Shown here piece after piece: positions 49,546 to 58,767 of a stretch of 64,000 bases of DNA. The notes beneath the pieces are model-generated. The model was not told where the DNA came from, made no database searches, and was given only the letters and a program-made list of their open reading frames with translations. The stretch comes from Brevundimonas sp. M20 (lineage in GTDB: Bacteria; Pseudomonadota; Alphaproteobacteria; Caulobacterales; Caulobacteraceae). Position 1 is the stretch's first letter. Each line of letters begins with the position of its first letter. Position numbers and translations under genes: made by a program. The stretch is from NCBI RefSeq assembly GCF_006547065.1, contig NZ_CP041243.1, forward strand, positions 2,991,001 to 3,055,000. The letters run 5' to 3'.

Positions 49546-52208
49546 GCCGCCCCCTCCAGTTCCGGCGGCGCCTCGGCCATGATCTCGGCGATCAGGGTCT
49601 CCTCGGCGAAGTCCAGGGAGGTCTCGGACAGGATCATCTCGGCCGCGCCGCCGCCGACCCGCTCGCGCCCGATCTGGACCAGCACCGGCACGCAGAAGGG
49701 CGAGGGTCGATCCAGCGGCTGATGCACGACCTGCCCCTGAATGCGCGTCAGAAGCTGACCGAGGCGGGCCACATCCAGCAGGCCGGAAGCAGCATCGGCG
49801 CGGGCCGTGCGCAACAGCAGGTGATCGGGCTGGTGACGGCGCAGAACGTCGTAGATCAGGTCGGTCGAGAAGGTGACCTGCCGCCCGGTCTTCTCGGCGC
49901 CCGGCTGGCGTTGCTCGATCAGACCGGAGATCAGGGCGCAGTTGCGGAAGGTGCGCTTCATCATGAAGCTCTCCTCCAGCCAGCTTTCAAGATCGTCGCC
50001 CAGCATGTCCGGCTCGAACAGGGCGTCGAGATCGACCCTGTCCATCGGCCGGATTGACCAGATGGCCAGCGAATAGTCGGTGACGACAAAGCCCAGCGGG
50101 CCGATCTCCAGCCGGTCCAGCCGTTTGGTCAGCAGCATGGCGAGCGTCGTGTGCGCCAGCCGTCCCTCGAACGGATAGCAGACCATGAAATGCCGGGTTC
50201 CGCGCGGGAAGGTCTCGACCAGCATCTCACCCGCGCGGGGGATGCGGGAAACGACCTCCTGCAACTCCAGCCACTCCTGCACGTCGGGTGGCAGAACGCG
50301 CCAGTGGTCGCGGTCCTGAACCATGGCCCGCACCCGTTCGGCCAGAGATGTGCCCAGCGGAAATTTGGAGCCGCCGTAGGACGGGATCTTGGGGTCCTTG
50401 CCTGTCGCGGCGCTGACCAGCGCATCCGTGCCGGAGATGCCCTGGAAGGCCCATACCTGACCGGCGAAGATGAAGGTGTCGCCGGGCTCCATCTGCTCGA
50501 AATACCACTCCTCGGCCTCGCCGATCTTGCGGCCGCCGATGAGGTGCTTCCCGCCCGCCCGGCGCGAGGCGACCTTCACATTGAGGTTGGCGGCCGAGAC
50601 GATGGCGCCGACATTCATCCGGTGGCTCTGGGCCAGTTGGGCGTTGCGGACCTTCCACCTGCCGTCAGGTGTTCGCACGATGCGGGCGAAGCGGTCGTAG
50701 GTGCGCAGGGCGTAGCCGCCGGTGGCGACCAGATCGACCACTTCCTCGAACTGCTCGTAGGTCAGCGCCCGATAGGGACCACATGCGGAAACCTCCGCAT
50801 ACAGATCATCCAGATCAAACGGCTCTGAACAGGCGCAGCCCATGACATGCTGGGCGAGGGTATCAAGCGTGCCGACGTGCACCGGCTCCCAGTCAAAGGC
50901 GTTCTCGGCCACCGCCTCGCGGGCGGCCTGACACTCCAGCATTTCGAACCGGCTGGCGGGGACCATCAAGGCGCGGGAGGGTTCGTCCAGCCGGTGATTG
51001 GCGCGACCGATGCGCTGGACCAGACGACTGGCTCCCTTGGGCGCGGCCAGCTGGATGACCAGATCGACGTCGCCCCAGTCGATGCCGAGATCCAGCGTCG
51101 AGGTGCAGACCACCGCGCGCAAATCGCCCCGCGCCATCGCCGCCTCGACCTTGCGCCTTTGCTCGGCGGCGAGGGAACCGTGGTGCAGGGCGATAGGCAG
51201 GCTGTCGTCATTTATCGCCCACAGCTGCTGGAAGACGAACTCGGCCTGCCAGCGGGTGTTGACGAAGATCAGGGTCATCCCCGCCTGACGGATGGCCTCA
51301 TAGACCTCGGGCACCGCGTGGACGCCGGTGTGACCCGCCCAGGGGACGCGGCCTTCGGAGACCAGAACGTCGATGACCGGCGGGGCGCCGGGGTCGCCGC
51401 GCACAATCACTACTCCCTTGCCCCTCGAGGGGGGAAAGGGCAGGGATTGGGGTGGTGGCGGACTGCCGCCGGAGGTGGCGCTTGAGGCCTCGTCCGCGCC
51501 TTCCGCTCCAGCTTCCGCAATGACGGCGACCGCACCCCCACCCAACCCTCCCCCCTTGAGGGGGAGGGCTTCAGGTGACAGCCAATCCGCGATCATCTGA
51601 GGATCATCCACGGTCGCCGACAGGGCCACCCGCCGCATCTCCGGCGCGAACTTCTGCAACCGGCCCAGACCGAGACTGAGCAGGTCGCCGCGCTTGCCGC
51701 TCCAGATGGCGTGGACCTCGTCGAGGATGACGCATTTCACATCGGCGAAATACGCCCTCGCCCCCTCCCACGCACAGAAGAGGGCCAGCTGTTCCGGCGT
51801 GGTCAGAAGGATGTCCGGCGGGAAGTCGCGCTGGCGCTGGCGCTTGGACTGTTTGGTGTCGCCGGTGCGGCTCTCGACATGGATGTTCAGCCCGATCTCG
51901 CGGATAGGCGTCATCAGGTTGCGCTCGACATCCGTGGTCAGGGCCTTCAGCGGCGAGAGGTAGAGGGTGTGCACCCCGCTGCCGGGGCCATGCGCCGGAC
52001 GCGGACCGCGCTCGGCCAGATCAATCAGGGAGGGCAGGAAGCCGGCCAGCGTCTTGCCGCCGCCGGTCGGGGCGACCAGCAGCGCATGCGACCCCGCCTG
52101 TCCGGCCTCGACCATTTCCAGCTGATGCCGACGCGGCGCCCAGCCGCGCGAGGCGAACCAGTCGGCGAAAAGCGGCGGAAGCGTTACGGGAGCGGCGGCG
52201 GACGTCAC
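49542..52208 (-). CDS. Ligase-associated Lhr-type DEXH-box helicase with in-frame repeat insertion
   Basis: The 888-residue superfamily 2 helicase has Walker A APTGGGKTLAGF (near residue 47), the DEVH box (ILDEVHAIW), SAT (ALSATVDDP) and the C-terminal Lhr winged-helix and core domains. It acts with PdeM in DNA damage response. Residues about 214-265, between IADWLSPEA and VVIVRGDPG, are a low-complexity insert encoded by an in-frame palindromic element (51413-51569). The flanking sequence reads continuously in the family pattern without it, so the gene is probably functional with a loop. The start lies 58 bases from the divergent DinG-like helicase gene, whose promoter must share that gap. 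Confidence 0.95.
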   Translation of the reverse strand: MTSAAAPVTLPPLFADWFASRGWAPRRHQLEMVEAGQAGSHALLVAPTGGGKTLAGFLPSLIDLAERGPRPAHGPGSGVHTLYLSPLKALTTDVERNLMTPIREIGLNIHVESRTGDTKQSKRQRQRDFPPDILLTTPEQLALFCAWEGARAYFADVKCVILDEVHAIWSGKRGDLLSLGLGRLQKFAPEMRRVALSATVDDPQMIADWLSPEALPLKGGGLGGGAVAVIAEAGAEGADEASSATSGGSPPPPQSLPFPPSRGKGVVIVRGDPGAPPVIDVLVSEGRVPWAGHTGVHAVPEVYEAIRQAGMTLIFVNTRWQAEFVFQQLWAINDDSLPIALHHGSLAAEQRRKVEAAMARGDLRAVVCTSTLDLGIDWGDVDLVIQLAAPKGASRLVQRIGRANHRLDEPSRALMVPASRFEMLECQAAREAVAENAFDWEPVHVGTLDTLAQHVMGCACSEPFDLDDLYAEVSACGPYRALTYEQFEEVVDLVATGGYALRTYDRFARIVRTPDGRWKVRNAQLAQSHRMNVGAIVSAANLNVKVASRRAGGKHLIGGRKIGEAEEWYFEQMEPGDTFIFAGQVWAFQGISGTDALVSAATGKDPKIPSYGGSKFPLGTSLAERVRAMVQDRDHWRVLPPDVQEWLELQEVVSRIPRAGEMLVETFPRGTRHFMVCYPFEGRLAHTTLAMLLTKRLDRLEIGPLGFVVTDYSLAIWSIRPMDRVDLDALFEPDMLGDDLESWLEESFMMKRTFRNCALISGLIEQRQPGAEKTGRQVTFSTDLIYDVLRRHQPDHLLLRTARADAASGLLDVARLGQLLTRIQGQVVHQPLDRPSPFCVPVLVQIGRERVGGGAAEMILSETSLDFAEETLIAEIMAEAPPELEGAA
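51413..51569. repeat. 157 bp palindromic element inserted in frame in the Lhr-type helicase gene
   Basis: Two homologous hairpins face each other: CCCTTGCCCCTCGAGGGG on the left and, on the complementary strand, CCCTCCCCCTCAAGGGGG on the right, each followed inward by a TTGGGGTGG or TTGGGTGGGG motif. The middle is Ala/Glu/Gly-coding. The helicase frame is intact across it. Confidence 0.75.
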
Positions 52209-52266
52209 GGAGAGGATATAGCATGTTCCCGTTCCGTTTCACGGGCGGAATTGCTATCTGGAGACG

Positions 52267-55134
52267 GTGACGATCGACTCCTTCACCTCCTCCACCGCCC
52301 TGACCGGCGCCGAGCCGTGGCTGGCCCTTCCCGTCGCGCTGGCCGTGCCGCCGGGTGCGGGGGCGGTTTGCGATGAGGACGGGACGCGCAAGATCGGGCG
52401 GGGCGCCGCCGAGGGTCTGTTCACCGGGGCGCCGGTGCTGGTCGCCCACGCCAGCCTGACCGCCCGACGGCTGGGCATCGCGCCGCCGCCCCGCTCAAGC
52501 GATCTGCTGGATGTGCTGGAACTGTTCGCCTTCGTGCGCCCCGCGAGGTTCTGCGCGCCCTCTCCCACAGGACTGGCTCTGGCAATGGGTCAGGCGGAGC
52601 CCAGGGGGCCGGAGGCGCAGGCCGAGGCCCTGCGCGCCGCCGCCGACGGCCTGCTGCGGGAACTGGCTGATCCGGCCTATCCCCAGCGCGAGGACGCCTT
52701 CACCCTGAACGAGACCCTGTCGCGGGCCGGCTGGGGGTGGTCCTGGCGGGTGGCGGGCGCCTTGCAACATCACCCCCTGCGCGCGCGCCAGCATCGCGGC
52801 AGCGGTCTGGATGTCTGGTCACGGCTGAGCGAATGGGAGGACGAGGCGCCGCGCGGCGAGGCGGGATCGGCCCCGGTCGACAGCGAGAGCGCGCGCATCC
52901 GGCTGGAGAAGCTGTTGCAGGCCTCCGGACTGGATGAGACCCGCCCGGCCCAGTCCGACTATGCCGCCGAGGCCGCCTACGCCTTCTCGCCCCGCAATGA
53001 GGAGGGCCGCCCGCGGGTGCTGCTGGCCGAGGCCGGGACCGGAACAGGCAAGACCCTGGGCTATCTGGCACCCGCCAGCGTCTGGGCCGAGCGCAACCAA
53101 GGGGCTGTCTGGGTCTCGACCTATACCCGCGCCCTGCAACGCCAGATCGACCGAGAGAGCGCCAGCCTCTGGCCTGATGCGGCCGAACGAAAGAAGAAGG
53201 CCGTCGTCCGCAAGGGGCGGGAGAACTACCTGTGCCTGCTGAACCTGCAGGAGATGGTGCAGGCGGCGCAGCTGGGAAGCGGCGATCCGATCGCCATGGC
53301 GCTGGCGGGCCGCTGGGCCCTGTATTCGCGCGACGGCGACATGACCGGCGGCGACTATCCCGGCTGGCTGCCCGGCCTGTTCGCGACGCCCACGGCGCAG
53401 CAGGCCAGCCCGGCCAATCTGGTCGACCGGCGCGGCGAGTGCGTGCACGCCGCCTGCCCCCACTACCGCCTGTGCTTTGTCGAAAAGACCATCCGGGCCA
53501 GCCGCCGGGCCGATCTGGTGGTGGCCAACCATGCGCTGGTCATGACCCAGGCCGCGTTCGACGGCGCGCGCTCGGCCCGCGGGTTGAAGCAGGATGGGGA
53601 GACGGCGGCGTTGAAGCGGATCGTCTTCGACGAAGGCCACCATCTGTTCGACGCCGCCGACAGCGCCTTCTCGGCCTGCCTGTCCGGACAGGAGGCCGCC
53701 GAACTGCGTCGGTGGATCCGGGGCCCGGAAGGACGCGGTCGGCGCGGGCGTGGGCTGGAACAGCGGCTGGGCGATCTGTGCGCTGACAACGAGGCGGCGA
53801 CCAAGGCCCTGCAGGACGCCATCCATGCGGCGGCCCAACTGCCGGGCGAAGGGGCGTCCGGGCGGATCGCCCCGGCCTCGGGCGAGGTCAATCCGATCGG
53901 TCCGATCGAGCGCTTTCTGGTCGCCGCGCTGGAACAGCTCCGCGCCCGGACGAGGGAGGGCGGCGGCCCCGGCGGGGTCGAATTCGGACTGGAATGCTCC
54001 CTGCGTCCGGTGACCGATCCGGTGCTGGACGCGGCGCGGGAGGCCGCCCGCGCGCTGGCGGCGGTCGAAGCTCCCTTGCTGGCCCTGTCGCGGCATCTGG
54101 AAGACATTCTGGATGACGAGTCCGTCGAGCTGGACGGCGCGTCGCGGGCGCGGATCGAAGGGGCGCTGCGCGGGCTGGATCGGCGCGGCCGGATGACCCT
54201 GCCCGGTTGGCGCTCCATGCTGGCGGCGCTGGACAATGACACCGGCGAGCCGGACCCGGACTTCGTCGACTGGCTGAGCGCGGAGGCCGCCTTCGGGCGG
54301 ATCGCCGACGTCGCCCTGCGTCGACACTGGATCGACCCGACCGTGCCGCTGGAGGCGGCGGTGATCATGCCCTCGCACGGGGTGTTGGTGACCAGCGCGA
54401 CCTTGTCTGATCCGGGGGCGGACGATCCGTTCGATCTGGCGCGGATGCGAACCGGCTCCGCGCGACTGATCGAGCCCGCCCGGACGCTGAAAGTCGAAAG
54501 TCCGTTCAATTATGCGGAGAACAGCCGGGTCATCGTCGTCAACGACCTGATCAAGGACGACACGCGCCAGACGGCGGCGGCGATGCGCGAACTGTTCCTA
54601 GCTGCAGGAGGCGGCGGCGTGGGCCTGTTCACCGCCATCCGGCGACTGAAGGCGGTCTATGAGCGGCTGGGGCCGGACCTCGCCAAGGCGGGCCTGCCGC
54701 TCTACGCCCAGCACGTCGATCCGCTGGAAGTCGGCGCATTGGTGGATGTGTTCCGGGCCGAGCAGGACAGCTGCCTGCTGGGCACCGACGCTGTGCGGGA
54801 CGGCGTGGACGTGCCGGGGCGCAGCCTCCGCATCCTCGCCTTCGACCGCGTGCCCTGGCCGCGACCTGACCTGCTGCACAAGGCCCGGCGCGAGAAGTTC
54901 GGCGGCTCCTCCGCGCAGGGCCGCGCCTATGACGACGCCCTGGCCCGCGCCCGGATGTCACAGGCCTTCGGGCGACTGATCCGCCGGGCGGACGACAAGG
55001 GCGTGTTCGTCATGCTGGACGCCGCCTGCCCGACCCGCCTGTTCGCCAGCCTGCCGCCGGGCACGGAGGTGCTGCGCATGGGGCTGGCCGAGGCGGTGGA
55101 ACTGGTCGGCGGCTTCCTGAAGCCCTCGACCTGA
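52267..55134 (+). CDS. XPD/DinG-family ATP-dependent helicase with Fe-S cluster
   Basis: The 955-residue superfamily 2 helicase has Walker A AEAGTGTGKT (near residue 255), DEGHHLF (near 454) and C-terminal motifs VTSATLSDPG, DGVDVPGRS and QAFGRLIRR. Four cysteines (C323, C392, C397, C403) fit the XPD-type 4Fe-4S site. An N-terminal region of about 240 residues precedes the helicase core; it resembles an exonuclease-like fold in relatives but no catalytic residues are evident to me. It unwinds DNA 5' to 3' in repair or at R-loops. The GTG start lies 58 bases from the divergent Lhr-type gene, so both probably share a DNA-repair promoter region. Confidence 0.93.
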   Translation: MTIDSFTSSTALTGAEPWLALPVALAVPPGAGAVCDEDGTRKIGRGAAEGLFTGAPVLVAHASLTARRLGIAPPPRSSDLLDVLELFAFVRPARFCAPSPTGLALAMGQAEPRGPEAQAEALRAAADGLLRELADPAYPQREDAFTLNETLSRAGWGWSWRVAGALQHHPLRARQHRGSGLDVWSRLSEWEDEAPRGEAGSAPVDSESARIRLEKLLQASGLDETRPAQSDYAAEAAYAFSPRNEEGRPRVLLAEAGTGTGKTLGYLAPASVWAERNQGAVWVSTYTRALQRQIDRESASLWPDAAERKKKAVVRKGRENYLCLLNLQEMVQAAQLGSGDPIAMALAGRWALYSRDGDMTGGDYPGWLPGLFATPTAQQASPANLVDRRGECVHAACPHYRLCFVEKTIRASRRADLVVANHALVMTQAAFDGARSARGLKQDGETAALKRIVFDEGHHLFDAADSAFSACLSGQEAAELRRWIRGPEGRGRRGRGLEQRLGDLCADNEAATKALQDAIHAAAQLPGEGASGRIAPASGEVNPIGPIERFLVAALEQLRARTREGGGPGGVEFGLECSLRPVTDPVLDAAREAARALAAVEAPLLALSRHLEDILDDESVELDGASRARIEGALRGLDRRGRMTLPGWRSMLAALDNDTGEPDPDFVDWLSAEAAFGRIADVALRRHWIDPTVPLEAAVIMPSHGVLVTSATLSDPGADDPFDLARMRTGSARLIEPARTLKVESPFNYAENSRVIVVNDLIKDDTRQTAAAMRELFLAAGGGGVGLFTAIRRLKAVYERLGPDLAKAGLPLYAQHVDPLEVGALVDVFRAEQDSCLLGTDAVRDGVDVPGRSLRILAFDRVPWPRPDLLHKARREKFGGSSAQGRAYDDALARARMSQAFGRLIRRADDKGVFVMLDAACPTRLFASLPPGTEVLRMGLAEAVELVGGFLKPST

Positions 55135-55140
55135 TCGGCG

Positions 55141-55575
55141 TCACGCCTCGAAGGTGATCTCGACGCTGTCGGCCGACCGCCGGGCCTCACCGTGGAAGAC
55201 CGCCTCGATGTTGTTGCCGTCCGGGTCCAGCAGGAAGGCGGCGTAGTAGCCCGGATGATAGGGCCGCTCGCCCGGCGCGCCGTTGTCGGCGCCCCCGGCC
55301 GCGAGACCCGCCTTGTAGAAGGCCTCGACCATGGCCCGGTCCTTCGCCTGAAAGGCCAGATGGTGTCGCCCCGTCAGATGGCCGGTGGCCGCCGCGCTTT
55401 CGGCGGAGGAGACGAACAGCTCATCCGCCCAGAAATAGCTCTCGGCCTCCCCGCCCAGTGGAATGCCCAAAGCCCCCAGAACCGCGTCATAGAAACGGCG
55501 GGACGCCGGAAGGTCGGCGACCACCAGCTGGATGTGATCAACCAGACGGCCGCGATGCAGGGATTGGGTTTCCAT
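55141..55575 (-). CDS. VOC-family (glyoxalase-like) protein
   Basis: The 144-residue protein is a vicinal oxygen chelate fold with two beta-alpha-beta-beta modules: RLVDHIQLVVADLPASRRFYD (module 1, metal ligand H), RHHLAFQAKDRAMVEAFYKA (module 2) and NNIEAVFHGEARR with the metal-binding glutamate. It may be a glyoxalase, dioxygenase or resistance protein; the substrate is unknown. I chose the ATG at 55575 (METQSLHRG). It converges on the helicase gene with six bases between the stop codons. Confidence 0.85.
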   Translation of the reverse strand: METQSLHRGRLVDHIQLVVADLPASRRFYDAVLGALGIPLGGEAESYFWADELFVSSAESAAATGHLTGRHHLAFQAKDRAMVEAFYKAGLAAGGADNGAPGERPYHPGYYAAFLLDPDGNNIEAVFHGEARRSADSVEITFEA

Positions 55576-55729
55576 GGCGCTCTTTTCCTTGATTACAGCC
55601 GAACGGACCGTCGTTCGCGCCGTTCCGTAAGGCAGGCGCTTGTCAGGGGATGGCAGCATCCGCATACAGCCCCTTCCTCCGCCTCAGACGTTCCAGACTT
55701 TCGGACCCCCGTTTTCCGCCGGACCCTGA

Positions 55730-56779
55730 ATGAGCAACGCCCCCGAAAAGCCCTATCGCCATCCCCGCCGCGGGATCGTCGGTCCCTTCGTGCTGGTCGG
55801 CGTCCTGCTGGCCGCATGGACCGGCTGGTGGTTCTACCTCGCGCAGCAGATCGAGACGCGGCTGGCGGCGCAGGTCACGACCCTGAATAAGGACGGCTGG
55901 ACCATCCGGCACGGCGAAGTCAGCACGACGGGATGGCCGTTCCGGGTGCGGGTGTCCCTGCCGCAGGCAGACGTGCTGGCGCCCTCCGGGCACGGCGTGG
56001 CCGCGCCGGAGCTTGTGGCGGAAGCCAATGCCTGGAATCCGGATCACTGGGTGATCATCGCCCCTGACGGCCTGACCCTGACCCGGGCGGAAAAGGGCAA
56101 GGTCAATGTCACCGGCGACGCCCTGCGGATGAGCGTCAGCCATCTGCGCAGCCGTTTCCCCGACCTGCGGCTGGAGTTCGTGCGCAGCACCTTCACGCCC
56201 CAGCCGGGCGCGGATCCCTTCCCCATCGCTTCGGCGGAGCACATCCAGATGGAGACCCGCCCGCACCTGACCGACGGACAGGCCACGACCGACGCCCTCG
56301 ATGTGCTGTTCAATCTGGTCGATGCGCGGGGCCGTAAAGGCGGCCCGGTCGAAAGCGCCGCGCAGAACGGAAAGCTGTCGCTGGCGCTGGAGGGCACCAT
56401 CCAGCAGGCCAGCCGCCTGAAGGGCCCGAACGCCGCCGGCATCTTCTCGAACTGGACTCAGGCAGGCGGTCGGTTCACCGGCGTGCGCGGCGAGCTGACG
56501 GCGGGCGAGAGCCGCGCCCTTTTGACCAGCGACGCCCTGTCGGCGGATGCCGCTGGACGACTGCGCGGACAGGTCGCCGTGACCGCCGAACAGCCGGGAC
56601 CGGTTGTGGCGGGCATGGCCCGTGCGCCGTCGGGCGAGGTCAATCGCGCCGGAGCCGTCGGCGCCGCCGCCGCGACCGCCGCCAGCGGTGACCGCCCGGT
56701 CGAGCTGACGCTGGAATTCCGGGAAGGCCGGACCTGGCTGGGCCTGTTCCCGCTGGCCCCCGCGCCCAAGCTGTTCTGA
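55730..56779 (+). CDS. DUF2125 protein, single-anchor membrane
   Basis: The 349-residue protein has one N-terminal transmembrane helix (about 17-38, GIVGPFVLVGVLLAAWTGWW, in part) and a large periplasmic beta-rich DUF2125 domain (about 50-345), common in Alphaproteobacteria with unknown function. A DUF2125 gene is often beside aromatic or histidine biosynthesis genes. Its stop overlaps the next gene's ATG by one base. The ATG 55730 starts a likely operon with the chorismate-mutase-like gene and hisC. Confidence 0.85.
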   Translation: MSNAPEKPYRHPRRGIVGPFVLVGVLLAAWTGWWFYLAQQIETRLAAQVTTLNKDGWTIRHGEVSTTGWPFRVRVSLPQADVLAPSGHGVAAPELVAEANAWNPDHWVIIAPDGLTLTRAEKGKVNVTGDALRMSVSHLRSRFPDLRLEFVRSTFTPQPGADPFPIASAEHIQMETRPHLTDGQATTDALDVLFNLVDARGRKGGPVESAAQNGKLSLALEGTIQQASRLKGPNAAGIFSNWTQAGGRFTGVRGELTAGESRALLTSDALSADAAGRLRGQVAVTAEQPGPVVAGMARAPSGEVNRAGAVGAAAATAASGDRPVELTLEFREGRTWLGLFPLAPAPKLF

Positions 56780-57462
56780 TGCTGACCGAGCCCCCCGAGG
56801 ACTCCAGGCGGCTGGCGCTGGATCGTGCGCTGGCGCAGGCCGTGCGGGCGCGGCTGGCCGCCGGACAGCGTCCGACCGTGGACGCGGACGCCATCGCGCT
56901 GCGTGAGGTCCTGAAGGGGCTGAAGCCCGCGGAGATCGCCGCCGCCCGGTCGGTTCTGGGCCGCCTGGACGCGGCCAGCGGACCGCGCCTGATCGTCTGG
57001 GGGGCCGCCTCACAGGTGCTGGCGGCGGATCGCTATGGCCTGTCGGCAAGAATGGCGGCCAAGCCCGAGGCGGCGTTGAAAGCCGTGCGCGAAGGCGGGC
57101 GGGCCCTGATGGACCTCGCGCCCTCCAACGCCTGGTTCGGCCGCCTGCTGGCCGAGCCGGACCTGCGCGTGGTCGCAGCCTTGCCGGATCACGGCGCGGG
57201 CCTGCCACGATCCCTGATGGTGCAGCAGACCCAGCCCGGCCCGACCGGCGATGACCGCACCTTCTGGGCCACCGACAGCGCCGCGCCGAACAGCCGGATC
57301 ATCGAGGCCCTGTCCGACGCGGGACTGGCCGCGACGCCCCTGATCGAATCGGGCGGGTTGAAGCTGTTCGTGCTGGCGGGCTATGTGCAGGCCGAAGACG
57401 GTCGGCTCGCGAACGCGCCCGGCAAACTGTCCGGCGTCATCGGCGCCGCCCCCCTGTTCTGA
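56779..57462 (+). CDS. Chorismate-mutase-like protein with regulatory-type C-terminus
   Basis: The 227-residue protein has an N-terminal helical part (RLALDRALAQAVRARLAAG) that fits the AroQ-type chorismate mutase pattern only weakly, and a C-terminal alpha/beta part (WFGRLLAEPDLRVVAALPDHGAG, PTGDDRTFWATDSAAPN) similar to that of long alphaproteobacterial chorismate mutases. The assignment is by memory of the family pattern and needs a profile search. The context supports aromatic amino acid metabolism: hisC (which also serves tyrosine and phenylalanine transamination) follows after 8 bases. The catalytic residues of AroQ are not clearly visible. Confidence 0.5.
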   Translation: MLTEPPEDSRRLALDRALAQAVRARLAAGQRPTVDADAIALREVLKGLKPAEIAAARSVLGRLDAASGPRLIVWGAASQVLAADRYGLSARMAAKPEAALKAVREGGRALMDLAPSNAWFGRLLAEPDLRVVAALPDHGAGLPRSLMVQQTQPGPTGDDRTFWATDSAAPNSRIIEALSDAGLAATPLIESGGLKLFVLAGYVQAEDGRLANAPGKLSGVIGAAPLF

Positions 57463-57470
57463 GAGCTTCC

Positions 57471-58559
57471 ATGACCGCAGCCCCCAAGCCCAAGCCCGGC
57501 ATCCTCGACATCGCGCCCTACGTCGGCGGCAAGTCGAGGATCGACGGCGTCGCCGAGCCGATGAAGCTGTCATCCAACGAGAACGCTCTGGGCGCGGGCC
57601 AGAAGGCGCGTGACGCCTATGCGGCAGCCATCGGCAACATCCACATCTATCCGGACGGTCGCGCGGGCAAGCTGCGCGACGCCGTCGCCGCGCACCACGG
57701 CCTGGACGGCGAGCGCCTGATCTTCGGAAACGGCTCGGACGAGGTCTTCGCCCTGCTGAACCAGACCTATCTGGAAGCCGGCGACAACATCGTGACCGGC
57801 CAGTACGGTTTTCTCGCCTATCGCATCTCGGCGCTGGCCAATCAGGCGTCGGTGAAGCTGGCCCCGGAGCCGGGCTTCAAGGCCGAAGTTGACGCTATCC
57901 TCGAGCAGGTCGATGCGCGGACGAAGATCGTCTACATCTCCAGCCCGTCGAACCCGACCGGCAGCTACAACACCGCCGAGGAGACCCGCCGTCTCCATGC
58001 CGCGCTGCCGCCGCACATCCTGCTGGTCATCGACGAGGCCTACGCCGAGTTCGTGACCGCCCCGGACTGGGAGACCAGCTTCCCGCTGGCCAAGGACGCC
58101 GACAACATCGTCGTCACCCGCACCTTCTCCAAGATTCACGGTCTGGGCGGCCTGCGCATCGGCTTCGGCTATGCGCCGCTGAAGGTCTGTGAGGCGGTGG
58201 ACCGCATCCGCCTGCCGTTCAACGTCTCGGTCGCGGGTCTGGACGCCGCCGTCGCCGCCCTGTCGGACGAAGCGCACCAGAAGGCCTCGCTGGAGCTGGT
58301 CGAGAACTGGCGTCCGCGCCTGACGCAGGCGATCAAGGGCTTCGGCTTCGAGGTCTTCCCCAGCGCCGGCAACTTCATTCTGGTCCGTTTCGCCGACGCC
58401 GCCACGGCCACCGCCGCGAACGACTATCTGAACACCTGCGGCATCATCGTGCGCCCGGTCGGCGGCTATGGCCTGCCCGACTGCCTGCGCATCACCGTGG
58501 GCACCGAAGACCAGAACCGGGCTGTGCTGGACGCGCTGAGCGAATTCGCGGCGCGCTGA
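57471..58559 (+). CDS. hisC: Histidinol-phosphate aminotransferase
   Basis: The 362-residue class II-type fold aminotransferase acts in histidine synthesis and, in many bacteria, on aromatic keto acids too. The PLP lysine is in TRTFSKIHGLGGLRIGF (near residue 223), SSPSNPTGSYN binds the substrate carboxylate, and VIDEAYAEF includes the Asp that contacts the PLP nitrogen. The length is standard. It is the last gene of the DUF2125-chorismate-mutase-like operon; a 198 bp palindrome follows. Confidence 0.95.
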   Translation: MTAAPKPKPGILDIAPYVGGKSRIDGVAEPMKLSSNENALGAGQKARDAYAAAIGNIHIYPDGRAGKLRDAVAAHHGLDGERLIFGNGSDEVFALLNQTYLEAGDNIVTGQYGFLAYRISALANQASVKLAPEPGFKAEVDAILEQVDARTKIVYISSPSNPTGSYNTAEETRRLHAALPPHILLVIDEAYAEFVTAPDWETSFPLAKDADNIVVTRTFSKIHGLGGLRIGFGYAPLKVCEAVDRIRLPFNVSVAGLDAAVAALSDEAHQKASLELVENWRPRLTQAIKGFGFEVFPSAGNFILVRFADAATATAANDYLNTCGIIVRPVGGYGLPDCLRITVGTEDQNRAVLDALSEFAAR

Positions 58560-58562
58560 TTG

Positions 58563-58760
58563 CCTCCCTCTCCCGATGGGAGAGGGCTTGAGCCTCCGGG
58601 AGCGAAGCGACCGGTAAGGCGAAAGGGTGAGGGTCGATCATCGGCACAGGCGATAAGCCGCGTTGCCGCTCTTCGCGGCCGGCTTGGGCCGGACTTACAC
58701 AGCCGACCCTGATTCAACGGGGCTCCGCCCCGCCATCTTCTCCCATCGGGAGAAGGGAGG
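58563..58760. repeat. 198 bp palindromic repeat filling the hisC-TIGR02186 gap
   Basis: The left end CCTCCCTCTCCCGATGGGAG and the right end, read on the minus strand, CCTCCCTTCTCCCGATGGG match closely; both arms continue with GGGTCG motifs. The inner part contains further GC-rich hairpins (GCGGCCGGC...). It starts four bases after the hisC stop and ends eight bases before the stop of the convergent gene. It is not the same sequence as the repeat at 42702-42883, but shows the same setting. Confidence 0.75.
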
Positions 58761-58767
58761 TCGCCCA

